A program made the position numbers and the translations under genes. A model generated the notes under the pieces. The model was not told the origin of the DNA. It did not search any database and saw nothing but the letters and a program-made list of their open reading frames with translations. A stretch of 64,000 nucleotides of DNA from Methylotenera_A sp031422335 (GTDB taxonomy: Bacteria; Pseudomonadota; Gammaproteobacteria; Burkholderiales; Methylophilaceae), in the NCBI GenBank assembly GCA_031422335.1, contig JANOQW010000008.1:102751-166750 (forward strand), read 5' to 3'. Shown here one piece after another: positions 17,351 to 25,255 of the stretch (position 1 is the first letter of the stretch; the number at the start of each line of letters is the position of its first letter).

Positions 17351-17899
17351 TTATTTCTTTTCGATTAAATTTCCAAGTAGTCGCAACTGCTCTTTCTGAA
17401 TCGCAATCAATTCGCTCCATTGGCTTTCGCGTAGCAAATCTACTTTTTCGTGTAATAGCATAATTTCCAGTTCAGCTTTTAAATTCACTTCGTAATCATT
17501 CTCGGCATTTTGGCGGTCTTTTTCAGATTGACGATTTTGCGACATTAAAATAATCGGCGCTTGAATCGAGGCCAGCATTGATAAAAACAAATTTAAGAGG
17601 ATGTAAGGGTATGGATCGAACGCCTTGTTGTAATTGACTAAAATATACGAATTTAAAATCACCCAGCAAACCAGCACCACGCCAAATAAAATAATAAATG
17701 TCCAAGAGCCACCAAATTTAGCGACTGCATCAGCTGCGTGCTGGCCAAAAGTTTTGCTATCATCTTGTTCTAACTAAGTATTTTTAGAGATGTGCCTGCG
17801 CTCGGCGATGTGACGCGCAACTTTTTGCGTACGTACGTCCATGGCTTCGTAGTTTGCACCGATGATTTTTTCCGTAGCGTTGTGTTTGCGTTCTGTCAT
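17351..17899 (-). pseudogene. DUF1003 membrane protein gene interrupted by an in-frame amber codon
   Basis: Reading from ATG 17899, 41 codons encode a typical DUF1003 N-terminus (VARHIAERRHISKNT), then TAG at 17774-17776, after which the same frame continues without a shift as LEQDDSKTFGQHAADAVAKFGGSW and two transmembrane helices, ending at 17351. DUF1003 proteins are about 170-190 residues; the full frame is 182 codons. A restart at GTG 17680 would lose the conserved FGGSWTF motif and part of the first helix. It is either a recent nonsense mutation, a sequencing error or readthrough. Function of DUF1003 is unknown. The N-terminal fragment ends 15 bp from apbC. Confidence 0.8.
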
Positions 17900-17914
17900 T
17901 GATTTAGTATGAAC

Positions 17915-19003
17915 TTATGTATTCTGAATGACAATATTAGGGAACTTGCTGCTGTGATCGAGCGTGGCATTGGCGATTTTAATCGCAGCTTTACGGGCGA
18001 TATCTTTGTATATACTAGCGATTTTTGAATCAGGTTCAGCAATCACTGTTGGTTTTCCACTATCTGTGAGCTCGCGAATGCTGATATCGAGTGGCAAACT
18101 GCCAAGCAAATCGACCTTGTAATCATCACACATTTTTTGTCCGCCACCTGCGCCGAATATGTGTTCCTCATGCCCGCAGTTGCTGCAAATATGTGTGCTC
18201 ATATTTTCTACAATGCCTAAAATTGGTATGCCAACTTTCTCGAACATTTTCAAACCTTTACGCGCATCCAGCAAGGCAATATCTTGTGGCGTGGTGACAA
18301 TAATCGCGCCTGTGACGGGGATTTTTTGCGCCAGTGTGAGTTGAATATCGCCCGTGCCAGGCGGCAAGTCGACAATTAAATAATCCAAATCGCGCCACTT
18401 GGTATCACGCAATAACTGCTCTAGCGCGCCCGTCACCATTGGGCCGCGCCACACCATCGGTGTATCAATATCTACCAAAAACCCAATACTCATGGCTTGT
18501 ATGCCATGCGCTAACATTGGCTCCATACTTTTGCCATCGTTACTTTCTGGCCGACCACTGATACCGAGCATTTGTGGCTGGCTTGGGCCGTAAATGTCAG
18601 CATCTAACAATCCCACAGTTGCGCCTTCAGCCACTAATGCTAAAGCTAAATTGACCGATGTGGTGGACTTGCCCACGCCACCTTTGCCCGAAGCTACCGC
18701 GATAATATTTTTTACATTCGGCAACAGCGTCACGCCTTGTTGCGCTTTGTGCGCTACGATGCGACTGCCAATATTGACGGTGACTTTGCCAATGCCTGTA
18801 ATAGCCTGCAAACCACCTTCTACCAGCGCTTTCACGCTATTTATCACGCTGTTGGCGGGGTAGCCCAGCACAATATCCAAGCTCACATCATTGCCATTAA
18901 TTTGAATATTTTTGGCCGATTTGCTGCTTACAAAATCTCTACCCGTATTTGGGTCTGTTATGGCTTTTAATGCGTTTTGGATGTCTATTTCAGTCGTTGC
19001 CAT
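17915..19003 (-). CDS. apbC: Iron-sulfur cluster carrier protein ApbC/Mrp
   Basis: 362 residues. An N-terminal MIP18/DUF59 domain (about 1-85) precedes a P-loop ATPase: deviant Walker A SGKGGVGKSTT near 108-118, and the paired cysteines CSNCGHEE near 275 that bind a transferable 4Fe-4S cluster. It loads iron-sulfur clusters onto target enzymes. It is divergent from metG with a 99-bp gap; the apbC-metG pair is widespread in betaproteobacteria. Confidence 0.94.
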   Translation of the reverse strand: MATTEIDIQNALKAITDPNTGRDFVSSKSAKNIQINGNDVSLDIVLGYPANSVINSVKALVEGGLQAITGIGKVTVNIGSRIVAHKAQQGVTLLPNVKNIIAVASGKGGVGKSTTSVNLALALVAEGATVGLLDADIYGPSQPQMLGISGRPESNDGKSMEPMLAHGIQAMSIGFLVDIDTPMVWRGPMVTGALEQLLRDTKWRDLDYLIVDLPPGTGDIQLTLAQKIPVTGAIIVTTPQDIALLDARKGLKMFEKVGIPILGIVENMSTHICSNCGHEEHIFGAGGGQKMCDDYKVDLLGSLPLDISIRELTDSGKPTVIAEPDSKIASIYKDIARKAAIKIANATLDHSSKFPNIVIQNT

Positions 19004-19102
19004 TGTGTTTTCAAAATTTACCTAATAAAAATGCATTTTAACTTATGTAGAAGCCAGCGTCTTTGCTAAAATAGGTTTTTATTCAACTGGTTCATTTACC
19101 AC

Positions 19103-21238
19103 ATGTCATCTTCAACCCGCAAAATCCTCGTCACTTCAGCACTGCCCTACGCCAACGGCAGTATCCACCTTGGTCATTTGGTGGAATATATCCAAACGGA
19201 TATTTGGGTACGCTTTCAAAAAATGCAGGGGCACACTGTGCATTATGTATGCGCGGATGATACGCATGGCACGCCGATTATGCTGCGTGCAGAAAAAGAG
19301 GGCATTACACCAGAAGCCTTGATTGATGCGGTACACAAGGAACACAGCGCAGACTTTAAAGAGTTTTTGGTCGAGTTTGATAATTATTATTCAACTAATG
19401 CGCCAGAGAATAAAGAGCTATCGCAAACGATTTATAGAAAACTCAAAGCCAATGGCAAAATTGCCAGCAAAACCATTGAGCAGTTTTACGACCCGGTTAA
19501 AAACATGTTTTTGCCAGATCGCTTTATTAAAGGTGAATGCCCGAAATGTCATGCCAAAGATCAATATGGTGACAATTGCGAAGTGTGCGGTGCAACCTAT
19601 AACCCAACTGAGCTTATTAATGCGTATTCGGCAGTTTCTGGCGCAGCACCAATCCGTAAAGAGACGGAACACTACTTTTTTAAATTAAGCGAATGTGAAG
19701 ATTTTTTAAAAACTTGGACAAGAAGCGAAGCCATAAAAGGTAAGCCTACGTTGCAAGGTGAAGCTGCCAACAAAATGGGCGAATGGTTTGAACATGGCCT
19801 AAATGATTGGGATATTTCGCGTGATGCGCCGTATTTTGGCTTCGAGATTCCAGACGCGCCAGGCAAGTATTTTTATGTATGGCTGGATGCGCCGATTGGC
19901 TACATGGCCAGTTTTAAAAAGCTCTGCGAGCTGCAAGGGTTAGATTTCGACGAATATTGGAAGCAAGATTCAACCACTGAGCTTTACCATTTTATCGGCA
20001 AAGACATTCTGTATTTTCATGCGCTATTTTGGCCAGCAACACTGGAATATAGCGGCTACCGCACACCTACGCAGATTTTCGCGCATGGCTTTTTAACCGT
20101 CAATGGCGAAAAAATGAGTAAATCGCGTGGTACGTTCATTACAGCGCGCAGCTATTTGGACCATATTAAAAATCCTGAGTATTTGCGTTATTACTACGCG
20201 GCTAAGTTAAATTCCACAATGGAAGATATCGACCTGAATTTGGAAGACTTTGTGGCGCGTGTAAATAGTGATTTGGTGGGTAAGTACATCAATATTGCTA
20301 GCCGAACTGCGCCGTTCATTGAGAAGTATTTTGATGGGAAAATGCCAACAGATGTTAGCCATTTATTTGGTTTATCACTAAATGACGCTACGACATTGCC
20401 TTCTGTAGAGGCGACTATAGAAATTATTGCAAAATCATACGAAGCTAGAGATTACGGTAAAGCTTTACGAGATATTATGCAATTAACAGATTTATTAAAT
20501 CGCTATATAGATGATCGAAAACCTTGGATTATCGCTAAAACTGCACATGAAAGTTCAGTTGCCAAAGAGTCTTTAGCGATAGTGTGTGCAGACGCAGTCG
20601 CAGGGTTTAAGTTACTTACATTGATGTTGAAGCCAATTTTGCCTGCCTTAGCTACTCAGATAGAAAAGTATTTGAATAGTAGTGCTTTGAACTGGGGTCT
20701 AGTCGCACCTAAAATCAATCCTCAGATGATTATTCCTAAAGGGCATCAGTTAGGCAAATTTACTCCGCTTATTACTCGTATCGACTCAAAATTGATTGAA
20801 GCCATGACAGAAGCCAATAAAGAGAATTTAACAGCAACACCAGCCGTAATCAAAACAGCATCGCCAGCAACCGCACCAATATTGGCTCCTGGCGATGCTG
20901 CTGAAGGCTCGTATATAACAATTGATGATTTTACTAAGGTCGATTTACGCATCGCTAAGATTGTGAACGCCGAACATGTGGAAGGCGCAGAAAAATTACT
21001 TAAACTCACCTTAGACATTGGTGAAGCTACAACGCGCCAAGTGTTTGCAGGTATTAAATCTGCTTATGATCCTGCAACATTGGTCGGGCGCTTAACAGTT
21101 ATGGTGGCCAATTTAGCACCGCGTAAAATGAAATTCGGCATGAGTGAAGGTATGGTGCTGGCGGCTTCGGATGAAAACGGCGGACCATTTATTTTATCCC
21201 CCGATGTAGGCGCTCAGCTAGGTATGCGCGTTAAGTAA
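19103..21238 (+). CDS. metG: Methionine-tRNA ligase with C-terminal tRNA-binding domain
   Basis: 711 residues. Class I synthetase: HIGH-type motif GSIHLGHLVE near 19-28, zinc knuckle CPKCHAKDQYGDNCEVC near 146-162, KMSKS near 335, anticodon-binding helical domain to about 550, and a C-terminal EMAP/OB-fold domain (about 608-711, FTKVDLRIAKIV) that makes the enzyme a dimer. Before this domain lies an Ala/Pro/Thr-rich linker (about 575-600). Charges tRNA-Met and initiator tRNA. A hairpin follows at 21273. Confidence 0.97.
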   Translation: MSSSTRKILVTSALPYANGSIHLGHLVEYIQTDIWVRFQKMQGHTVHYVCADDTHGTPIMLRAEKEGITPEALIDAVHKEHSADFKEFLVEFDNYYSTNAPENKELSQTIYRKLKANGKIASKTIEQFYDPVKNMFLPDRFIKGECPKCHAKDQYGDNCEVCGATYNPTELINAYSAVSGAAPIRKETEHYFFKLSECEDFLKTWTRSEAIKGKPTLQGEAANKMGEWFEHGLNDWDISRDAPYFGFEIPDAPGKYFYVWLDAPIGYMASFKKLCELQGLDFDEYWKQDSTTELYHFIGKDILYFHALFWPATLEYSGYRTPTQIFAHGFLTVNGEKMSKSRGTFITARSYLDHIKNPEYLRYYYAAKLNSTMEDIDLNLEDFVARVNSDLVGKYINIASRTAPFIEKYFDGKMPTDVSHLFGLSLNDATTLPSVEATIEIIAKSYEARDYGKALRDIMQLTDLLNRYIDDRKPWIIAKTAHESSVAKESLAIVCADAVAGFKLLTLMLKPILPALATQIEKYLNSSALNWGLVAPKINPQMIIPKGHQLGKFTPLITRIDSKLIEAMTEANKENLTATPAVIKTASPATAPILAPGDAAEGSYITIDDFTKVDLRIAKIVNAEHVEGAEKLLKLTLDIGEATTRQVFAGIKSAYDPATLVGRLTVMVANLAPRKMKFGMSEGMVLAASDENGGPFILSPDVGAQLGMRVK

Positions 21239-21272
21239 GCTGGCGTACTTGATACGCTAGATAGTCATCATA

Positions 21273-21300
21273 ATCAATGTAAGAATTTTCTTACATTGAT
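21273..21300 (+). other. Perfect 13-bp hairpin after metG
   Basis: ATCAATGTAAGAA at 21273-21285 pairs perfectly with 21288-21300 around a 2-bp centre. There is no T tract, so it may be a transcript-stabilising hairpin or an operator for the downstream glycine-zipper gene rather than a terminator. Confidence 0.5.
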
Positions 21301-21388
21301 ATCAGCGCTACCTTATGTTGTGGATTTTTAACATCTTGTACAGTGCAGTTATTCAAACATATTTTTTCTACAAAAGAGGGAAGTCACA

Positions 21389-21856
21389 ATGAAGTTAGTT
21401 AACAGTTCATTATTAGCAATTCTATTATTTTCTAGCCATGCGATGGCGGCAGATAGTAACGCCAAAACAGCAGTAGGCGGTGGTTTAGGCGCAGCAGCAG
21501 GCACGGCACTTGGTGGCGTAGTTGGCGGCAGCACTGGCGAAGTACTGGGCGGCGCTGTAGGCGGCGGTCTGGGTGGCGCTGTAACGACCAAAGGTGAAGG
21601 CCAAGCAGGTGCCGTAATTGGTGGTGCAGCAGGCGGTGCTGGCGGCGCTTACGTTGGCCGTAAAGTAAGCGGCAGTGGCACAGGTGCAGTAGTGGGTGCA
21701 GGCCTTGGCGGTGCTGGTGGTGCAGTAGTAGGTAAGATAATTGATGAGCCTGCAAAAACCAGCAGCCGCACACATACACACAAACATAAACATGGTAAGA
21801 AACATAAGCACGGCAAAGGTCACTATAAACATAACCATAAAGGTCATGATGACTAA
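21389..21856 (+). CDS. Secreted glycine-zipper protein with histidine/lysine-rich tail
   Basis: 155 residues. Signal peptide about 1-20 (cleavage after AMA-A). Residues about 28-115 are Gly/Ala repeats (GGGLGAAAG, GGAVGGGLGGAV, GGAAGGAGG) forming glycine-zipper membrane segments. The last ~28 residues are almost only His, Lys and Gly (HTHKHKHGKKHKHG...), a likely metal- or polyanion-binding tail. GAGGGAAG upstream is a strong ribosome binding site. No close named family is recognised; it resembles outer-membrane glycine-zipper proteins. It converges on the ComEA-like gene and shares a terminator with it. Confidence 0.75.
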   Translation: MKLVNSSLLAILLFSSHAMAADSNAKTAVGGGLGAAAGTALGGVVGGSTGEVLGGAVGGGLGGAVTTKGEGQAGAVIGGAAGGAGGAYVGRKVSGSGTGAVVGAGLGGAGGAVVGKIIDEPAKTSSRTHTHKHKHGKKHKHGKGHYKHNHKGHDD

Positions 21857-21879
21857 TTGAAACAGCGTTACTACGTTAA

Positions 21880-21904
21880 AAAGCCCGCAATTGCGGGCTT
21901 TTTC
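21880..21904. terminator. Bidirectional intrinsic terminator
   Basis: AAAGCCCGCAATTGCGGGCTTTTT: a perfect 10-bp stem with A residues before and T residues after, between the convergent genes ending at 21856 and 21915. Confidence 0.9.
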
Positions 21905-21914
21905 ATTGTTAAAA

Positions 21915-22682
21915 TTATTCAGCTTTTGCTTTTTTGACAGCAGCAGCTTGTTTAGCTTTAGCTTTTTTCTCGGCAGCAGCAGCTTTTTTATCAGCGGCTT
22001 TTTTATCAGCCTCTGCTTTTTTAGCTGCTTTTTTATTGGCAGCAGCAGTTTTTTTGGCTTCTTTATCTGCGTCATCTGATTGTGCTGTTTTTTCAGCTTT
22101 GGCAGATTTGTCTGCTTTCATTTCTTTCGCTGGCTTTTCTTCTTTTGCCTTGTCCGCTTTAGTTTCTTTTTTAACTTTAGTTTCTTTAGCAGGCTTATCT
22201 TCTTTTGCTACTTTGGTTTCTTTTGCTGGCTTCTCGGCTTTCATTTCTTTGCTGTCAGCAGTTTTGCCAGCGGCTGCCGCTTTTTCTGTGCCCACTTCTT
22301 TGGTTTTTGTTTCTTTAGCAGGCTTGTCTGTTTTGGCTTCTTTGCTAGGTTTTGCATCTTTGGCTTTTTTATCAGCGTTTACTTTGTCAGATGGCGGTAC
22401 AACCACTGTTGTTCTGCCGCTGACTGAAACATCTTTACGCACATTTTGCAGAGTAATTTCGCCTACACCATCTACTTTTTCTAGTTCATCCACACTTTTA
22501 AAACCACCATTTTTTTTGCGGTAATCAATAATCGCTTTGGCTTTCACTTCACCAATGCCATCGAGTGTTTCTAATTCTTCTTGAGTGGCGGTATTTAAGT
22601 TAACGGCGGCAAATGCGTTAAAGCCAAATGTGTTAAAGCTAAGTGCAAGTGTTGCAAAAAGTGCGATAAGTAGTTTTTTCAT
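21915..22682 (-). CDS. ComEA-like helix-hairpin-helix protein with Lys/Ala-rich histone-H1-like tail
   Basis: 255 residues. Signal peptide about 1-25 (AFAA). Residues 27-90 are a ComEA helix-hairpin-helix pair (VNLNTATQEELETLDGIGEVKA...GVGEITLQNVR), which binds double-stranded DNA during competence. From about residue 100 to the end, the protein is low-complexity Lys/Ala/Glu (repeats like DKPAKETK and KKAADKKAA), resembling histone H1-like proteins. Most ComEA proteins are about 90-110 residues, so the tail more than doubles the length. Upstream of it on the same strand is pyrF (88 bp). Probably periplasmic DNA binding. Confidence 0.8.
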   Translation of the reverse strand: MKKLLIALFATLALSFNTFGFNAFAAVNLNTATQEELETLDGIGEVKAKAIIDYRKKNGGFKSVDELEKVDGVGEITLQNVRKDVSVSGRTTVVVPPSDKVNADKKAKDAKPSKEAKTDKPAKETKTKEVGTEKAAAAGKTADSKEMKAEKPAKETKVAKEDKPAKETKVKKETKADKAKEEKPAKEMKADKSAKAEKTAQSDDADKEAKKTAAANKKAAKKAEADKKAADKKAAAAEKKAKAKQAAAVKKAKAE

Positions 22683-22770
22683 TGATTGTTCTCCCTTGAT
22701 TTATATTGATACAACTTATATGTTTAGTACGATATCAAAACGACAGTGTAATGCTTTGGTTGACTTTTAA

Positions 22771-23526
22771 CTACTGTAAGTGTGTGATTTCTTTGTAAAT
22801 TTGCGTTAAGGCGGTCAGTGGCTGCGCTGCTTGCGTAATCGGTCTGCCGATGACTAAATAGCTTGCGCCCATCTGCAGCGCGTGCGCGGGCGTGAGTACA
22901 CGGCTTTGGTCGTCCGAAATGATGCTGTCTGGACTAGTAGCAACGGGGCGTATGCCAGGCGTCACCAGTAAAAAATCGCTCGGTAAATGTTGCTTGAGTA
23001 ATTGTGCTTCTAGCGCTGAGCATACCACGCCATCTAAGCCAGCTTTCTGGGTGAGTTTGGCTAGTTTCAACACTTGGTTTTCTACCGTACCTGCAATGCC
23101 AATTTCATTCAGGCTGGCTTGATTCATGCTGGTGAGTACAGTGACTGCAATTAAAAGTGGTTTATTAGTGCTGCCCTGTGAGCCAATATCTACGCCCTCT
23201 GCAGCGGCCTGCATCATGCCCGTGCCACCAGATGCGTGTATGTTTAACATCCACACACCCAAATTGCTGGCGGCTTGGCAGGCTTTTTTTACTGTGGTGG
23301 GAATATCATGGAATTTTAAATCTAAAAAAACTTGAAATCTTTTGGTAATCAGTTTTTCTACCAATTGCGGGCCAGCCGCAGTAAATAATTCTTTACCGAC
23401 TTTTAGCTTACATAAAGTTGGCTCTAACTGATTGACCAGCTGCATCGCGCTTGCCGCATCGGCGTAATCAAGTGCGACTATAATCTTACTATCAATAACT
23501 TTACTGTCTGCTTTATGATTAACCAC
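22771..23526 (-). CDS. pyrF: Orotidine 5'-phosphate decarboxylase
   Basis: Last step of UMP synthesis. About 251 residues with the family motifs IIVALDYADA near residue 15, the catalytic DLKFHDIPTTVKKA near 69-83 (Lys/Asp array), VTPGIRP and the phosphate-binding YLVIGRPIT. The start is GTG at 23526; there is no nearby ATG in frame. It follows lapB by 37 bp on the same strand, the usual betaproteobacterial lapB-pyrF order. Confidence 0.95.
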   Translation of the reverse strand: MVNHKADSKVIDSKIIVALDYADAASAMQLVNQLEPTLCKLKVGKELFTAAGPQLVEKLITKRFQVFLDLKFHDIPTTVKKACQAASNLGVWMLNIHASGGTGMMQAAAEGVDIGSQGSTNKPLLIAVTVLTSMNQASLNEIGIAGTVENQVLKLAKLTQKAGLDGVVCSALEAQLLKQHLPSDFLLVTPGIRPVATSPDSIISDDQSRVLTPAHALQMGASYLVIGRPITQAAQPLTALTQIYKEITHLQ

Positions 23527-23563
23527 TGAGTAACTTTCTATGCGTATTTTATTTTAATTTATT

Positions 23564-24787
23564 TTATTTTAATTTTTTCACAGTCATTTCACGCTCAACC
23601 ATCTCGCTCGGCTCGGCAGGCAGTGCCTCCCAAGCATTGCAGGCCGGGCATTGCCAATGGTGTTGTTTGGCACGAAAGCCGCATTGGTCGCAGTGATATG
23701 CCGCGCGCTTACCAATGGCATTGCGCACCGTTTGTTGCATCAATTGAATATCTTGATTATTGCCTTTTTTGTCGGTTTCATCCGCCATCGCGCGTGCTTG
23801 CAACAATTGATCTAGCGTGGTTAGGCTGGGTTGGCGTATCAATTCGTTTCTGGCCAATTTGGCGGCTTTTTCGGCACCTTCTTCCACTAAGGTGACCTCA
23901 TATAAAGCCGACATCAGCGAAGGCAATTGATAGGTTTCTAAATAAGTGTTGAGCTGGGTTAAACCCTCTTTAAGTTTGCCGCCATTTTCAGGTTCAAGCG
24001 CACGGTAGCTTTTAAGCATTTTGTTGGCGACCAAGCCCAAGTATTCGGGTTGTTGAAACTCAATACGTTTCCAATGCGATATTGCCGCTTGGTGCGCGCC
24101 ATTGCTGGCTTCCAGGTCGCCTAGCAGCACATTAGCACGCACACAATTTTTGTTGGCATCTATAGCCATATTTAAATGCACGCGCGCTGTGTCTTGTTTT
24201 TGTGCGATGATGGCGTTCATGGCCAGTTCGCAATAATATTGCGCAATTTGCACTCTAAAAGGCACGCCAGATAAGCGTTCTAGCTCGGTGGCAGTGGCGA
24301 TTGCTTGCGCCCATTCGCGCTCGCGCACATAAATTTCTAATAGGGCATTTAAAGCGGGTTGTTGGTAGCGCGTGTCATCTAAGCCTTTAAACAATTCCTC
24401 GGCACGGTCGTACAAACCTGCTTTTAGGTAATCTTGCGCTAGCTCAGCTTTAACTGCGCTTCTTTGGTTTGCTGTTAACTCTTTTTTGGCTAATAAATTG
24501 AGGTGCATATTAATGGCGCGGTCAGTTTCACCAGTGCGCCTAAATAAGCTACCTATTGCAAAATGCAGCTCTAGCGAATCGGTATTCGCTTGTACGGCTT
24601 CCGAAAATGCTTCAACGGCTTTAGCGTGTTGATCGCTAATAAGAAAATTTAAGCCTTTAAAGTAAGCTGCAGGAAGTGTAGTGGATTCGGCGAGGAGTTG
24701 CTTAATATCCACACGCGCGGCTATCCAGCCCAGTGTAAAAAACAAGGGCAAAATCAGCAACCACCAGTATTCAAATTCAATATTCAT
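23564..24787 (-). CDS. lapB: Lipopolysaccharide assembly protein LapB (YciM)
   Basis: 407 residues (E. coli 389). One N-terminal membrane helix (about 8-25, WWLLILPLFFTLGWIAA), a series of TPR repeats in the cytoplasm (about 40-350), and a C-terminal rubredoxin-like metal site with CDQCGF and CPACNAW near 372-390. LapB recruits FtsH to degrade LpxC and so balances lipopolysaccharide and phospholipid synthesis. Between ihfB and pyrF on the same strand. Confidence 0.93.
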   Translation of the reverse strand: MNIEFEYWWLLILPLFFTLGWIAARVDIKQLLAESTTLPAAYFKGLNFLISDQHAKAVEAFSEAVQANTDSLELHFAIGSLFRRTGETDRAINMHLNLLAKKELTANQRSAVKAELAQDYLKAGLYDRAEELFKGLDDTRYQQPALNALLEIYVREREWAQAIATATELERLSGVPFRVQIAQYYCELAMNAIIAQKQDTARVHLNMAIDANKNCVRANVLLGDLEASNGAHQAAISHWKRIEFQQPEYLGLVANKMLKSYRALEPENGGKLKEGLTQLNTYLETYQLPSLMSALYEVTLVEEGAEKAAKLARNELIRQPSLTTLDQLLQARAMADETDKKGNNQDIQLMQQTVRNAIGKRAAYHCDQCGFRAKQHHWQCPACNAWEALPAEPSEMVEREMTVKKLK

Positions 24788-24868
24788 AATTTTTAATATT
24801 TTACCTGTGCTTGTACATAGGCGCTAATGTTTATCCTGCTGTTTAGCAAGGTGTATAAAAGATTCGCA

Positions 24869-24898
24869 TAAAAAAAGGCGCTTTTTCAAGCGCCTTTT
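24869..24898 (-). terminator. Intrinsic terminator after ihfB
   Basis: AAAGGCGCTT pairs with AAGCGCCTTT (24874-24897) and is followed on the minus strand by seven T residues. It lies 18 bp after the ihfB stop, ahead of lapB. Confidence 0.9.
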
Positions 24899-24915
24899 AT
24901 CAAACAAACATACAA

Positions 24916-25200
24916 TTAAACAGCAGAATCTACCCGGTCGCGCAGCTCTTTACCTGCTTTAAAGTGCGGCACATGCTTGGCAGGTACTTGCACTTTACTA
25001 CCTGTTTTTGGGTTGCGACCCAAACGTGGCGGACGGTAATTTAAGCTGAAGCTCCCAAAGCCACGAATCTCAATGCGCTCTCCAGTAGAGAGGTTATCGG
25101 TCATCGCGTCTAAAATAGCTTTTACCGATAATTCGGCATCTTTCACCACTAACTGTGGAAAGCGCTCAGCGAGTAAATTAATTAGTTCAGACTTTGTCAT
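24916..25200 (-). CDS. ihfB: Integration host factor subunit beta
   Basis: 94 residues. DNA-bending HU/IHF fold with the minor-groove arm around GRNPKTGSKVQVPAKHVPHFKAGKELRDRV. The N-terminus MTKSELINLLAERFP is typical of IhfB, and the position directly after rpsA supports IhfB rather than HU. It probably helps sigma-54 promoters such as those near glrR and amt; that link is inference. Confidence 0.95.
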   Translation of the reverse strand: MTKSELINLLAERFPQLVVKDAELSVKAILDAMTDNLSTGERIEIRGFGSFSLNYRPPRLGRNPKTGSKVQVPAKHVPHFKAGKELRDRVDSAV

Positions 25201-25255
25201 GGCTTATAGTTGCCTTTAATATCTATCGATTATATTGACCTAAATTATACCCAGC

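Noticed and set aside
21934..22524. Long plus-strand Ser/Ala/Phe-rich frame opposite the ComEA-like gene
   Set aside because: It is the complement of the Lys/Ala repeats; low-complexity codons keep all frames open.
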